A stretch of DNA of 64,000 nucleotides from Arthrobacter castelli DSM 16402 (GCF_000430705.1 NZ_AUMN01000012.1:89657-153656), one strand, 5' to 3'; positions 43,097 through 52,456 are shown, counted from the first letter of the stretch. The notes: a model not told the origin generated them from the letters alone. Numbers and translations: made by a program.

Positions 43097-43504
43097 ATGA
43101 ACAGCACCCTCGACGTTCGAGCGTCTGACGTATCGAAGGTCGAAGTTGAAAAAGTCCACACCTTCGCCGAAGGTCTGGACGACTCGCCCTTGCGCACTGC
43201 GTTGATGACCATCACTGAGAATGTCTCTACCGACACCGATACCTTCGTCATGGGCAGCCAAGACCAGCTGACCCCGAACCAGGCCGCGAAGATCCTCAAG
43301 ATGAGCCGCACCCACCTGCGCAAGCTGCTCGACGACGGCGAGATTCCCCATGTGCTCGTCGGCAGCGACCGGCGCATTACCGCCACCGACCTCAAAGCCT
43401 TCGAGACCAAGCGCCAGGCCGAGCGCAAGAAGCTTGCTGAGTCGTTCGCGCACCACGACACGATCCAGGATGCTGCGATCGACGAGCTCGTCGACGAGTC
43501 CTGA
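43097..43504 (+). CDS. Excisionase-family DNA-binding protein
   Basis: A 135-residue protein. The helix-turn-helix lies in its C-terminal half: LTPNQAAKILKMSRTHLRKL, then IPHVLVGSDRRITATDLKAF, the excisionase/MerR-like winged-helix pattern. Proteins of this design often act as antitoxins or regulators paired with a following gene. GGAGA precedes the ATG at 43097; upstream in-frame starts lack ribosome sites. It may regulate the DUF3039-like gene that follows. Confidence 0.75.
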   Translation: MNSTLDVRASDVSKVEVEKVHTFAEGLDDSPLRTALMTITENVSTDTDTFVMGSQDQLTPNQAAKILKMSRTHLRKLLDDGEIPHVLVGSDRRITATDLKAFETKRQAERKKLAESFAHHDTIQDAAIDELVDES

Positions 43505-43553
43505 TTTCCACAAGCGACTCAAGACTGTCGGTGCACCCTGCCATAATGTATAC

Positions 43554-44567
43554 ATGCGTGATAACGTCCAGGCCCGCCCGACACTGCACCTGTTGAAAGG
43601 CCTGGATGAGGGCTGGACTGATTCGTGCCAACGCCGCCACATCGTGGAGGAGCGGTGGAAAGAACTTCACCCGCTTGCCCGGCTCGACCACCCTGCTCTT
43701 ACCAAGGCCGTCGGGCAGTTCGGGCCTGACCCTTCTGACGACATCAACAAAGGGACGATCTCCTGTTCCGGCGACCTGCACCTGTTGAAGGTGCGGGCCG
43801 GGCAATGGCGGGCTGGGGTATGGACAGACCCTGAGACCGGGGTTCGCTGGGTCGTGGCAGCAGGCCTTGCCAAAGGCGGGCACGGGGACGCTGACGACTT
43901 CTACGAACAGCTCAAGGCCATGCCCGGCCCGGCACTGCAGGCGTTGTTGCCCACCCGGCAGGACCACACCCTGCTGCGCCGCGAGACGGCAGCGGCCAGG
44001 ATGATCGAGTGGCGACTTGACCTGCAACGGCTGGTGATTGAGTTGCTGGACCAGGCGATGACTCAAGGCTCATCAGACCGCACAAAAGTGGCCCATCCAA
44101 CCACCGGTGTCCCGATGGCGATGGTCTGCGTGACCTGGTCTGCCCACGATGAGCCCGATTACGACTACGAAGACATCGTGGTGGAGTTCTTCGACGTCGC
44201 TCAGCCCAATTCAAACCTGACCGACATCATGCAGGTACAGATCCTGACTGCCATCGCCCCGCCAAGCCAGGACTGGGACGTCGCCGGTGGCATCTATTCA
44301 GCGCTCGAAGGACACGGGCACACGCAGCAGCAACTGACAGCCCTGCGCCAAGCCTGTCATGAAAACAGAGTGCTCGAGCCGCAAATGGGCCAGCTTGCCC
44401 ACTACACCCACACAGGCGACATCACAACAAAAACGGTCAATGGCGAGGCGCTGCGCGCCCTGTGCGGAAAGCACTTCGTCCCGATGCAGGACCCCAATCG
44501 ATTCCCTGCCTGCCCGGAATGCGGCGAAATCATGGCTCAGATTCGGAAACATGCCCACGTCGACTAA
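43554..44567 (+). CDS. DUF3039-like C-terminal zinc protein, probably leaderless
   Basis: A 337-residue protein of unknown function. The C-terminus (LCGKHFVPMQDPNRFPACPE ending in CGEIM) has a zinc-ribbon-like pair of cysteines and resembles the short DUF3039-type tail of actinobacterial proteins. The start at 43554 is 6 bases after a TATAAT-like CATAAT (43542-43547) with no ribosome site, the arrangement of a leaderless transcript common in actinobacteria. Upstream in-frame sequence overlaps the preceding gene in another frame and looks non-coding. Confidence 0.6.
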   Translation: MRDNVQARPTLHLLKGLDEGWTDSCQRRHIVEERWKELHPLARLDHPALTKAVGQFGPDPSDDINKGTISCSGDLHLLKVRAGQWRAGVWTDPETGVRWVVAAGLAKGGHGDADDFYEQLKAMPGPALQALLPTRQDHTLLRRETAAARMIEWRLDLQRLVIELLDQAMTQGSSDRTKVAHPTTGVPMAMVCVTWSAHDEPDYDYEDIVVEFFDVAQPNSNLTDIMQVQILTAIAPPSQDWDVAGGIYSALEGHGHTQQQLTALRQACHENRVLEPQMGQLAHYTHTGDITTKTVNGEALRALCGKHFVPMQDPNRFPACPECGEIMAQIRKHAHVD

Positions 44568-44586
44568 TTCACCGCTTTCGCCTCTC

Positions 44587-44682
44587 GTGATGCGCAGCAA
44601 TGGCCCGTTGATCATCCCGCCAAGCGGCAACCAAGGTCGCCAAGTGCGCTTCTGCGGGAAGCATGGCACGCTGGATCAATGA
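44587..44682 (+). CDS. Small ORF coupled to the following gene
   Basis: A 31-residue frame from GTG/ATG (44587/44590) ends in a TGA overlapping the ATG of the next gene (ATGA at 44679). It contains SGNQGRQVRFCGKHGTLDQ. No ribosome site is convincing. It could be a translational-coupling leader or a remnant. Confidence 0.35.
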   Translation: MMRSNGPLIIPPSGNQGRQVRFCGKHGTLDQ

Positions 44683-45512
44683 CGAGCACCCTGCCCGGCC
44701 TCTGGGTCGATTGGTGTGAGGTCACCGGTGCGGACGCTGCGCGGCCCAGCGAGGTGTCCATGGCACGTTTCGCGCGGCAGGCCTGCCCGCCGCGGTCCGT
44801 GCTCGATGCCCTTGCCCGTTTGGTCCGCCCCGATAAACCTGCACCCGCGCCGGCGTGGCCGTTCAGCCACTGCGGCGGCACCACGGCCCTGCACATGCTG
44901 GTGCGCCGCGGCACAGCGCTCATCGACAGCCCGGACACGCACTGGGTGGCCCGGCTGAGACTGTGCAGACTGTTGTTCGCAGCTGTGTTGATTGCGCCGG
45001 TCGGCCATGGCGGGCTGGGTTTGACCCGCGGCCGGGCCCTGGGCCTGCGACCACAGGCATTGGCGCACATGCAGCCGGCCATCGCACAAACCAACGAACC
45101 AGACTCATGTCCGGCGTGCGCCGTCCGTGCGTGGTGCGACATACTCGGCACGAACAACGACTGGTCGCACGCCTCGGTGCGGGCACTGGCCCATCAGCGC
45201 GGCGATCATAAGGACCACCGCCACGATCCCGATGACCCGAACCGTCACTGGCGCGACAGCCCCGGCCTGCTGCCGGCCATTGACCGCTGGGGCTACATCG
45301 ACATGTATGCCTCAATGCATCGCTCGTCACTGTCAGTCCTGATCAGCGCGATCGCGAGCATGATCGCGACTCCTGTTGTGCCGGGCCGTCCTTCCGATCC
45401 TGCGCCGGGACCGCCCGCCCGGCACATTGCCCCGGAAGAGGAAAAAGCAATCTTGGCACGGGCGGACGAACTCAACTCCCGGATCGCCGCGATCCTCGAC
45501 GACTGCAGATAG
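44679..45512 (+). CDS. Hypothetical protein with cysteine/histidine motif
   Basis: A 277-residue protein, no family recognised. A central motif EPDSCPACAVRAWCDILG could bind zinc. The C-terminus is helical (EEEKAILARADELNSRIAAI). Its start overlaps the preceding small frame by 4 bases. Position near the recombinase suggests an element accessory protein, but no function can be shown. Confidence 0.6.
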   Translation: MTSTLPGLWVDWCEVTGADAARPSEVSMARFARQACPPRSVLDALARLVRPDKPAPAPAWPFSHCGGTTALHMLVRRGTALIDSPDTHWVARLRLCRLLFAAVLIAPVGHGGLGLTRGRALGLRPQALAHMQPAIAQTNEPDSCPACAVRAWCDILGTNNDWSHASVRALAHQRGDHKDHRHDPDDPNRHWRDSPGLLPAIDRWGYIDMYASMHRSSLSVLISAIASMIATPVVPGRPSDPAPGPPARHIAPEEEKAILARADELNSRIAAILDDCR

Positions 45513-45522
45513 GGTCGTACCC

Positions 45523-45686
45523 ATGGGATTCGACTGGGAAAAGGTCCTCGACGCCGAAGGGGACGGATCGCCGACACTCACGACGACAGCGCCTCTGACA
45601 CGCTTTACCAGGACCATCTCAGAGCCCCGGCATACCCGGTCGACCCCGGCGACGAGAAGATCGTTCTACCGTTCGAAGAGAGCTGA
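45523..45686 (+). pseudogene. Small frameshifted gene remnant
   Basis: The frame starting MGFDWEKVLDAEGDG at 45523 appears to continue, after a shift near 45560-45580, as DDSASDTLYQDHLRAPAYPV and onward to a stop at about 45686. Both halves look protein-like; the unshifted continuation is low-complexity. Either a decayed gene or an indel in the sequence. No family recognised. Confidence 0.4.
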
Positions 45687-45849
45687 ACACCCAAGTAACG
45701 CGATAAGGTCATCCGACACACCATGGAAGCGTTACACCTCCCACCGGCACGGATTCCCGGTGGCGAACGCGCAAACGCAACCGCCCCTGCACCGTAATTC
45801 ACCATCGATCCGATGGCCGACGTCCGTGCATCGGCCGTACACTGGACAC

Positions 45850-46089
45850 ATGACTTCGAAGCTGGCTGATTACATCGAGGCAGGCAAGACGCTCGACGCC
45901 GACGAGCGCGAGATCGCCGCACTCGCGCTCCAACAGGTCGACGAGACGGAGCACGCCGGGATCGATGCCGCGTGGGACGAGACGATCGACCGTCGGCTCG
46001 ACGAGCTGGCGAGCGGTACAGTCGCGCCGGTCAGCGGGCGGGAGACTCGTGCGATGGGCCGAGACCTCCTCGCCCAACGGCACAGGTGA
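45850..46089 (+). CDS. Antitoxin of RelE/ParE-type module
   Basis: A 79-residue acidic protein, of the 'putative addiction module component' type: a short helical domain, then AAWDETIDRRLDELASGTV, the sequence that typically wraps the partner toxin. Its stop overlaps the toxin's GTG (GTGA), the usual coupling. Would neutralise the toxin and probably repress the operon. Confidence 0.75.
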   Translation: MTSKLADYIEAGKTLDADEREIAALALQQVDETEHAGIDAAWDETIDRRLDELASGTVAPVSGRETRAMGRDLLAQRHR

Positions 46090-46406
46090 CGCTCGACTGG
46101 AACGAGCACCCCGAGGCTCGCGAGGAGTACCTCGACGCCCTGGTCCGGTATGCGGGCATCGACGACGGCAGACTCGGCGACAAGTTTGCCGATGAAGCCG
46201 ACGCCGCCACGGACCTGATCCTCCAGTGGCCGGACTCGCCACCGCCGTACCGCGGCCGAAGGCGTGAACCAATGATCCGTTCATGGCATCTAGGAAAGTT
46301 CCCCTACCAAGTGATCTACGCCGTTCGGGACGACCAGATCTTCGTGCTCGCCTACGCCCACGAGGCGCGGCGGCCCGGTTACTGGTCGCATCGCCTGACC
46401 GACTGA
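46086..46406 (+). CDS. RelE/ParE-family toxin
   Basis: A 106-residue basic protein with the ParE/RelE pattern: LDWNEHPEAREEYLDALVRY, then YRGRRREPMIRSWHLGKFPY, then a closing strand QIFVLAYAHEARRPGYW. Toxins of this family cleave mRNA at the ribosome or poison gyrase. GTG start overlaps the antitoxin stop. Such pairs help keep mobile elements in the host. Confidence 0.8.
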   Translation: MTLDWNEHPEAREEYLDALVRYAGIDDGRLGDKFADEADAATDLILQWPDSPPPYRGRRREPMIRSWHLGKFPYQVIYAVRDDQIFVLAYAHEARRPGYWSHRLTD

Positions 46407-46796
46407 CCTACCATCGCAGCAACCCTGGCATTGCCACACCCGGAGAGACGTTCAGCTCTTGAACCTCGGCAAAACCCCGGGTTCGGCGCGCATGAATACT
46501 GAGGAACATACGCCCCCGGTCTATGTCCTTAAACATTCCTGGGATGCGTTTCTTGCAATAACGGGCATGTCACTCTGTGCGCACCCAATGTTCATCTTGT
46601 CGAAACAGCGCCGTTATGGCCACCGGCTGCTGCCTGGACTCGCGATGGAAAATGTGCGATCGATGAGCACGCGCTTTGACGCTGCAATCAAGCTCAGCAG
46701 ACGCCGGATTGTCTTGCTCGCTGACCGAGTTCATCGCTTCCGCCACTTCGGCGGAATAGCGGTTGGATTCATCCGGAGCGTCGCATCGAGCATCCC
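46407..46796. other. Intergenic region without supported gene
   Basis: 390 bases between the toxin and the MFS pseudogene. One plus-strand frame runs through it (46459-46848) but has no ribosome site, no recognisable domain, and runs into the pseudogene in the wrong frame. Probably degenerate DNA. Confidence 0.4.
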
Positions 46797-47968
46797 TTGC
46801 TTGACCTGCGTCCGTTCTCCAGTGTTCCGTTCGTGTTCGGCGTGCTGATGACGATGCTGGGCCTGGTGTTCGTGTTCGCGATGAACGGTCATCCCGTTGT
46901 TCCTGCAGTCCGCACGCGGCATGGACCCGCTGGGGGCTTCGCTCACGCTGGCACCGGGAATCCTCCTCACCCGTGGTGTTGGGACCTGTGGCCGGGCGTC
47001 TGTTCGACCGGCACGGCGGGCGCTGGTCGATTCCGCTTGGGTTCCCTCATCATGGCTGTCTTTGTCACTCTGGTCGCAGTGGCAGCTGGATACTCATCGA
47101 TCCTGCTCTTCGGGCTGCTCTACATTCCTGCCGTGTTGGCCACTGCCTTCATCGTTGGACCGTCGCAGACATTCGCGCTGTCCCATCGGGGCCGCGAGAC
47201 CGGCCCGCACGGCGTCACGGTGGTCTCCACCAGCTTCCAGATCGCCGGCAGTGTGGGCACTTCGCTGGCCGCCGGCATCTATGGCGCTCTCAGTGCCGCG
47301 AATATGCGTGCCGGGCGCAGCGAGCTCGACTCACTGCTCACCGGCTTCCGCGGTGCCGTTGGCCTGGTGATCGTAACCTCGCTCATCGGCATTGTGCTGG
47401 CGACCTTCGCGTACCGGTCAGTGCGGTCCCATCGCTCAACTGAGGCTGCTCAGGGTGCTCAGAGCCCGGCAAACACCGTCGAGTCGATCATGAAGTCCGA
47501 TGTATACGCTCTGTCCTCGGACCAAACGGTGCTTGAGGCTCTGCAAACTTTCGCCGAACGCGGCATCTCCGGGGCACCGGTCCTCGCCGCGGATGACTCG
47601 CTGGCAGGCTTCCTCTCCGACGGTGATGTCATGCGCGACCTGTCTGCAGCTCACCCGTCTTCTACGTCAATCTACTCCTACGCTATCGGTGCCGAGGACG
47701 ATTTAGAGCAGGCCATGTCCGATCTGACGGTCTGAATATCATGCGGCTGGCCACGCAGGACGTCATCACCATCGACGCCGGCGCACCGACCGCAGACGCC
47801 GTTGCTGCGCTATCGGACGCGCACCTCAAAAAGGTGCCGGTGGTCAACGGCCAGGGTGGTCGTATCGTGGGCATCGTCAGCCGATCAGCCATCAACCGAC
47901 TGGCGATAGCCAGCTACCTGCGCACGATGGAGGCGGTCCCGCAGACGGCGGGCACGAACGCAGTCTGA
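46797..47968 (+). pseudogene. Frameshifted, truncated MFS transporter with C-terminal CBS domains
   Basis: Pieces of a DHA2-type multidrug transporter follow in three frames: VFGVLMTMLGLVFVFAMN, then VIPLFLQSARGMDPLGASLT, then VVLGPVAGRLFDRHGGRW, then SLIMAVFVTLVAVAAGYSSI and onward. A CBS domain pair comes next (VESIMKSDVYALSSDQTVLE; GAPVLAADDSLAGFLSDGDV), with the second half in another frame after a stop at 47735 (MRLATQDVITIDAGAPTADA). The N-terminal half of the transporter is missing. At least four frame changes exclude normal translation. CBS-fused efflux pumps are seen in actinobacteria. Confidence 0.75.
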
Positions 47969-47989
47969 TCCACGAAGACAACGTTGATT

Positions 47990-48025
47990 GCAGTAGGCCG
48001 AGTCTCCTGCGACTCGGCCTACTGC
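47990..48025. terminator. Perfect 15-bp hairpin between convergent remnants
   Basis: Arms 47990-48004 and 48011-48025 are perfectly complementary around TCCTGC. It lies 22 bases past the MFS-CBS stop. On the minus strand it coincides with the stop (48020-48022) of a short protein-like frame. Confidence 0.6.
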
Positions 48026-48121
48026 TTGAAGGCGATCCTCATGTCCTGGGGCGTCGGCACGGGATCGGGCTCGTAGTCAGGGCCGCTCTCTGCGCAGATC
48101 CGGTAGCTCTCGACTCGCGTC
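48020..48121 (-). pseudogene. C-terminal remnant of an unknown gene
   Basis: A minus-strand frame encoding RVESYRICAESGPDYEPDPV and PTPQDMRIAFKQ before its stop looks like a genuine protein C-terminus. A stop codon lies about 100 bases upstream and no start fits. Likely a degraded gene end; family not recognised. Confidence 0.35.
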
Positions 48122-48501
48122 CGATCGGATCGATCCCGTCATTGATGCCGCCCCGCTCCTGAGTGCCGGAATGGGGGAGTGGCGAAGCTTGCTCCGTCCA
48201 CACCAGCGGCGTGAACCTCCGAACCGTTTTCGTGTCCCGGGCGCACACCGGCGCGACGGTTCGGACAGCGGGACGTGGGGCGCGCGTGGTCAGGTTCAGG
48301 CGTTCCCGGGTCCGTTGAGACCCCATCCCCTAGGGCGTATGGGCATTGTGACAGGACACTCCGGGAGTGATCTTCCCGAGCTGCGAGTGAAGGAGAGGGT
48401 GTGGCAACAACGACGGAATGGTGCAGCGGACTGGTGCGCTGCCGCCCTGGATTCCATCTGCTCCATCTTTCATGCAAGCGCCAAGTTGGCCGCGGACCCA
48501 C
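48122..48501. other. Intergenic region upstream of copper promoter
   Basis: About 380 bases with no supported gene. Frames on both strands are arginine/proline-rich and lack ribosome sites. Apart from the copper promoter at its right edge I see no structured element. Confidence 0.4.
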
Positions 48502-48557
48502 TTGACTCAAATACCCCAGAGGGGTATAAAAATCTTGGGGATACCTACTAGGGGTAT
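48502..48557 (+). promoter_or_regulatory. Copper-responsive promoter with two CsoR-type operators
   Basis: TTGACT (48502-48507) and TATAAA (48525-48530) are separated by 17 bases, a near-ideal sigma70 promoter. The spacer and -10 are overlapped by ATACCCC-AGA-GGGGTAT (48511-48527), and a related ATACCTACTAGGGGTAT lies at 48541-48557. These match the GC-block palindromes bound by CsoR. With csoR in the same cluster, Cu(I) would release the repressor and induce copZ and copA. Confidence 0.8.
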
Positions 48558-48579
48558 TCAGGTTAAGAGGAGTTTTAAA

Positions 48580-48792
48580 ATGGCTACAACGGAAGAGTTC
48601 ACAGTTTCGGGCATGACGTGCGGTCACTGTGAGATGTCAGTGCGTGAAGAAATCGAAGAGATTGCCGGTGTCACGGGTGTTGATGTGTCCCACCAGAGCG
48701 GGAAGCTCGTGGTGACCTCGGAGACCGGCGTGGACCAGGATATGGTTCTTCGGGCGGTGGAGGAGGCCGGCTACCAGGCGGTGCCGGCGTGA
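48580..48792 (+). CDS. copZ: Copper chaperone CopZ
   Basis: A 70-residue heavy-metal-associated (HMA) domain protein with the Cu(I)-binding motif GMTCGHC and the ferredoxin-like beta-alpha-beta pattern. It would carry Cu(I) to the CopA pump. AAGAGGAG lies upstream and the CsoR-type promoter is about 40 bases before. Its stop overlaps the GTG of the next small frame. Confidence 0.9.
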   Translation: MATTEEFTVSGMTCGHCEMSVREEIEEIAGVTGVDVSHQSGKLVVTSETGVDQDMVLRAVEEAGYQAVPA

Positions 48793-48944
48793 GCGTCGGC
48801 CTTCGCCTGACGTTGTATGCGGCCGTGCTCCTGGCGATCTTCGCCGGGGGCACACGGCGCGGGCAACGCGTTGATCCCTGATTCCGTAGTCGAGTCCTGG
48901 ACTCAGGATATTCAGCAAGACGACCACGGGAAGGAACATTCTTG
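48789..48944 (+). pseudogene. Frameshifted small membrane protein of copper cluster
   Basis: Begins GTGA-coupled to copZ with a membrane helix (LRLTLYAAVLLAIFAGG). In the starting frame it stops at about 48881, but the +1 frame continues sensibly as [20 protein letters not shown] to a stop at about 48943. One base change in CGGCGCGGG would join them to about 51 residues. Similar short membrane proteins sit between copZ and copA in related actinobacteria, as I recall. Decay or sequencing indel. Confidence 0.5.
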
Positions 48945-49024
48945 ATGAGTACCCAATCAGCGGGTACGCCTTCACTCAGGCTCGTGAGCTGCCCACCCTC
49001 GATCTGGAACTCGACATCGAGGGC

Positions 49025-51286
49025 ATGACATGCGCTTCGTGTGCCAACCGGATCGAGCGGAAACTCAACAAGCTCGACGGGGTGAGCGCAAGCGTCAACT
49101 ACGCCACGGAACAGGCCCGGGTATCCACGCCCGTCGACTATGATTCCCAGCGACTCATCTCCACTGTGGAAGAGGCCGGCTATCACGCCCGGCTGTCCGC
49201 CGCCCCCGAACAGGGTGACGGTGCCACCGTTGCCGGCGTTCCAGACCGCAAGGACCGTGAGCTGGAATCGCTGCGCCAGCGGCTGATTACCAGTGTGGTA
49301 TTGGCCGTGCCGGTCATCCTCATCTCGATGATTCCGGTCTTGCAATTCACATATTGGCAGTGGCTGTGCCTGACGTTGGCAGCTCCGGTCATCCTGTGGG
49401 CCGGTTGGCCATTCCACCGTGCAGCATGGACCAACCTGCGCCATGGTTCGGCCACTATGGACACCCTCATCTCGATGGGCACACTCTCAGCCTTTGTCTG
49501 GTCGCTGTACGCCTTGTTCCTCGGCACGGCGGGTGCGCCGGGTATGACCCATACCTTCGAGCTGACGGTCGAACCCACGGACGGGGCGGGAAGCATATAC
49601 CTCGAGGTCGGCGCCGGTGTCGTCATGTTCGTGCTGGCCGGCCGTTACTTCGAGAAGCGGTCCAAGCGTCAGGCCGGCACCGCGCTGCGGGCGCTGCTTC
49701 AGCTCGGCGCCAAGGACGTCGGCGTACTGCGCGGTGGTGTCGAGGTGCGCATCGCCACCGCAGAGCTGGTCGTCGGTGATGAGTTCATCGTCCGGCCCGG
49801 GGAAAAGATCGCCACGGACGGCACGGTGGTGACAGGTACCTCGGCAGTCGACGAGTCGATGCTGACCGGCGAATCCATGCCGGTCGAAGTCGGTGAGGGT
49901 GACACGGTCACCGGCGCCACCGTCAATTCCGGCGGTCGGCTGGTGGTGAAGGCCACCCGCGTTGGCTCCGATACACAGTTGGCCCAGATGGCAAAGTTGG
50001 TCGAAGACGCCCAGTCGGGCAAGGCCGAGGTGCAACGCCTCGCAGACCGTATCTCCGGCGTGTTCGTCCCTGTGGCCATCGCCATCGCGGTGGCCGCACT
50101 TGGGGCCTGGCTCGGCGCCGGCTTCCCGGCCGCTGCAGCGTTCACCGCCGCCGTCGCCGTGCTCATCATCGCCTGCCCGTGTGCGCTTGGCCTGGCCACG
50201 CCGACGGCGCTGCTGGTCGGTACCGGCCGCGGCGCCCAACTGGGTATCCTCCTCAAGGGGCCCGAGGTTTTGGAGTCGACCCGCAAGGTCGATACCATCG
50301 TGCTCGACAAGACCGGGACCGTGACCACCGGCACCATGGAATTGCACGACGTCTATCCCGCTGAGGGTGTCTCGACCGATCAGTTGCTCGGGCTGGCCGG
50401 TGCCGCCGAGTCCGGTTCCGAACATCCGATCGCCCGGGCTATCACCCGTGGAGCATCCGACCGGTTCGCTCCCCTGTCCGCTGCCGAGTCCTTCACAAAC
50501 AGCGAGGGCAAGGGCGTCCAGGCCATCGTTGACGGCCACCTGGTGGTTGTCGGCCGCGCTTCCATGCTCGCCGACCGGTCGTTGTCGCTGCCGGCCCCGC
50601 TGGCCCAGGCCAAGGCCGCCGCCGAGGGTAAAGGCCATACCGCAGTCATTGTCGGCTGGGACGGACAGGCCCAGGGTGTGTTGACCGTCGCTGACCAGAT
50701 TAAGGACAGCAGCGCCGAGGCCATCACCGGGTTCCGCAAGCTCGGGCTGTCGCCGGTACTGCTGACCGGTGACAACACCGCAGTGGCCAACCAGGTGGCC
50801 GACCAGGTCGGCATCGAGAAGGTCATCGCCGAAGTCATGCCGGCCGACAAAGTCGGCGTGATCACCCGGATGCAGGACGAGGGACGCACCGTGGCGATGA
50901 TCGGCGACGGTGTCAACGACGCAGCCGCACTGGCCCAGGCCGACCTCGGTCTGGCGATGGGCACCGGAACCGACGTGGCCATCGAAGCCTCCGACATCAC
51001 CCTGGTGCGCGGAGACCTGCGCTCGGCAGTCGACGCGGTCCGTTTGGCTCGCAAGACCCTGGCCACGATCAAGGGCAACCTGTTCTGGGCCTTCGCCTAC
51101 AATACGGCTGCGATCCCGCTGGCAGCCCTGGGCCTGCTCAACCCGATGCTCGCCGGTGCTGCGATGGCGTTCTCCAGCGTCTTCGTGGTCAGCAACAGCC
51201 TGCGTCTGCGGTCCTTTTCAACCCGTTACCGCCAAACCACCGGTGACCGGCGTACAGTCGCCAAACAACCGGCACCCAACCCCTGA
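49025..51286 (+). CDS. copA: P1B-type Cu(I)-exporting ATPase CopA
   Basis: A 753-residue copper pump. It has an N-terminal HMA motif GMTCASC (starting at M1), membrane helices, the actuator TGES, the ion-binding CPC (C384, C386), the phosphorylation site DKTGT (D428) and the hinge GDGVND. It moves Cu(I) out of the cytoplasm. The proper start seems to be ATG 48945 (AAGGAA upstream, [13 protein letters not shown]), but that frame ends at 49028. The copA frame is open upstream ([19 protein letters not shown]), implying a frameshift near 48990. As written, translation could restart at ATG 49025 through ATGA overlap, losing the first HMA strand. Confidence 0.88.
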   Translation: MTCASCANRIERKLNKLDGVSASVNYATEQARVSTPVDYDSQRLISTVEEAGYHARLSAAPEQGDGATVAGVPDRKDRELESLRQRLITSVVLAVPVILISMIPVLQFTYWQWLCLTLAAPVILWAGWPFHRAAWTNLRHGSATMDTLISMGTLSAFVWSLYALFLGTAGAPGMTHTFELTVEPTDGAGSIYLEVGAGVVMFVLAGRYFEKRSKRQAGTALRALLQLGAKDVGVLRGGVEVRIATAELVVGDEFIVRPGEKIATDGTVVTGTSAVDESMLTGESMPVEVGEGDTVTGATVNSGGRLVVKATRVGSDTQLAQMAKLVEDAQSGKAEVQRLADRISGVFVPVAIAIAVAALGAWLGAGFPAAAAFTAAVAVLIIACPCALGLATPTALLVGTGRGAQLGILLKGPEVLESTRKVDTIVLDKTGTVTTGTMELHDVYPAEGVSTDQLLGLAGAAESGSEHPIARAITRGASDRFAPLSAAESFTNSEGKGVQAIVDGHLVVVGRASMLADRSLSLPAPLAQAKAAAEGKGHTAVIVGWDGQAQGVLTVADQIKDSSAEAITGFRKLGLSPVLLTGDNTAVANQVADQVGIEKVIAEVMPADKVGVITRMQDEGRTVAMIGDGVNDAAALAQADLGLAMGTGTDVAIEASDITLVRGDLRSAVDAVRLARKTLATIKGNLFWAFAYNTAAIPLAALGLLNPMLAGAAMAFSSVFVVSNSLRLRSFSTRYRQTTGDRRTVAKQPAPNP

Positions 51287-51307
51287 TGAACTCTAAAGGA
51301 GCAACCA

Positions 51308-51685
51308 ATGACCACCACTGACGACGGCGCCGTTCCCGAAGCCGGACCGACTGCCACATCCGAAGTGGAGCCAGCGGGCGGGGCCTGCCAGATACCCGGC
51401 CACCACCACGGCTACATTCAGGACAAGCAGCGCTACCAGAGGCGGCTGACACGCATCGAGGGCCAGGTGCGCGGCATTCAGCGCATGGTCGATGAAGAAC
51501 AATACTGCATCGACATCCTTACCCAGGTCTCAGCCATCCAATCAGCACTGCGCAACGTCGCCCGCGGACTGCTGGACGACCACCTGCGCCATTGCGTCGC
51601 CGATGCAGCCAAAAACGGCGGAACCGAAGCCGATCAGATACTCAAAGAGGCCTCTGAAGCAATCGGCCGACTGATGCGCGGCTAA
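51308..51685 (+). CDS. csoR: Copper-sensing repressor CsoR
   Basis: A 125-residue all-helical repressor. The Cu(I) ligands are C67 (QYCIDIL), H92 and C96 (DHLRHC), with exactly the 25 and 29 residue spacing of the M. tuberculosis CsoR ligands (C36, H61, C65). The N-terminal 35 residues are an extension with HHH that might bind metal. It would repress the promoter at 48502-48557. It follows copA by 21 bases with AAAGGAG, so it is autoregulated as part of the operon. Confidence 0.92.
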   Translation: MTTTDDGAVPEAGPTATSEVEPAGGACQIPGHHHGYIQDKQRYQRRLTRIEGQVRGIQRMVDEEQYCIDILTQVSAIQSALRNVARGLLDDHLRHCVADAAKNGGTEADQILKEASEAIGRLMRG

Positions 51686-51819
51686 CACCCCGGCCAGCAA
51701 TCTGACACCGATCACCTTGTGCTGATGCCTCGGATACAACCACACAAGTAACAATCCTTCTCCGCCGGCCCCGGAAACAGGGGGTAAAGAGCGGTTTGGG
51801 AATAGACGAAGGAGATGGA

Positions 51820-52419
51820 ATGAAGCAATACAAGCTGATGACCCGTATGGCGGCGACTGCAGCTGTGGGCGCCATGGCACTGACCGGTTGTGCAGGAACC
51901 GGGGAGGACGAAGCGGCACAACCGACTCAGACGCAGACCCAGTCCGCGTCCTCGACGCCGACCTCGGGCAGCAGCTCCGGAGCTCACGAACACGCGCCGC
52001 ACGGTGGCCCGCCGCCGCAGGGAATCGAGAAGGCGGACAATCCAACCTACCCTGTGGGTACACAGGTCATTCTCACCGCCGATCACATGCCGGGCATGAA
52101 AGGGTCGGAAGCGACGATTTCCGGCGCCTTCGACACGACCGCTTACTCGGTCACCTACACGCCGACCAATGGCGGCGAGCCGGTCACCAATCACAAATGG
52201 GTCGTACACGAGGAACTCAAAAACCCCGCACAAGCTCCACTACCGGAGGGCACCGAAGTGACCCTGCAAGCCGAGCACATGAGTGGCATGAAGGGAGCCA
52301 AGGCGACCATCGAAGGCTCGACCGATGAAACGGTATACATGGTCGACCTCAAGATCAACGGCATGAAAATGACCAACCACAAGTGGGTCGTCGAGAGCGA
52401 GATCAAGCCTGCTCAGTAA
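51820..52419 (+). CDS. YdhK-family (DUF1541) lipoprotein
   Basis: A 199-residue lipoprotein with signal peptide and lipobox ALTGC, then a linker with HEHAPHGG. Two copies of the DUF1541 repeat follow, each with TADHMPGMKG / QAEHMSGMKG and TNHKWVV. Such proteins are often found beside copper and arsenic resistance genes; the His and Met residues suggest metal binding outside the membrane. GAAGGAGA precedes ATG 51820. Confidence 0.85.
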   Translation: MKQYKLMTRMAATAAVGAMALTGCAGTGEDEAAQPTQTQTQSASSTPTSGSSSGAHEHAPHGGPPPQGIEKADNPTYPVGTQVILTADHMPGMKGSEATISGAFDTTAYSVTYTPTNGGEPVTNHKWVVHEELKNPAQAPLPEGTEVTLQAEHMSGMKGAKATIEGSTDETVYMVDLKINGMKMTNHKWVVESEIKPAQ

Positions 52420-52423
52420 CACC

Positions 52424-52456
52424 GGTCGGCGCCGCGGAGCATCCGCGGTGCCGACC
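52424..52456 (+). terminator. Hairpin terminator of lipoprotein gene
   Basis: A 15-bp GC-rich stem (52424-52438 with 52442-52456, one G-T pair) and a 3-base loop, 4 bases past the lipoprotein stop. It separates the copper cluster from the complex I-like operon. Confidence 0.75.

Noticed and set aside
46459..46848. 129-residue plus-strand frame before the MFS remnant
   Set aside because: No recognisable domain or ribosome site, and it overlaps the MFS pieces in a different frame.
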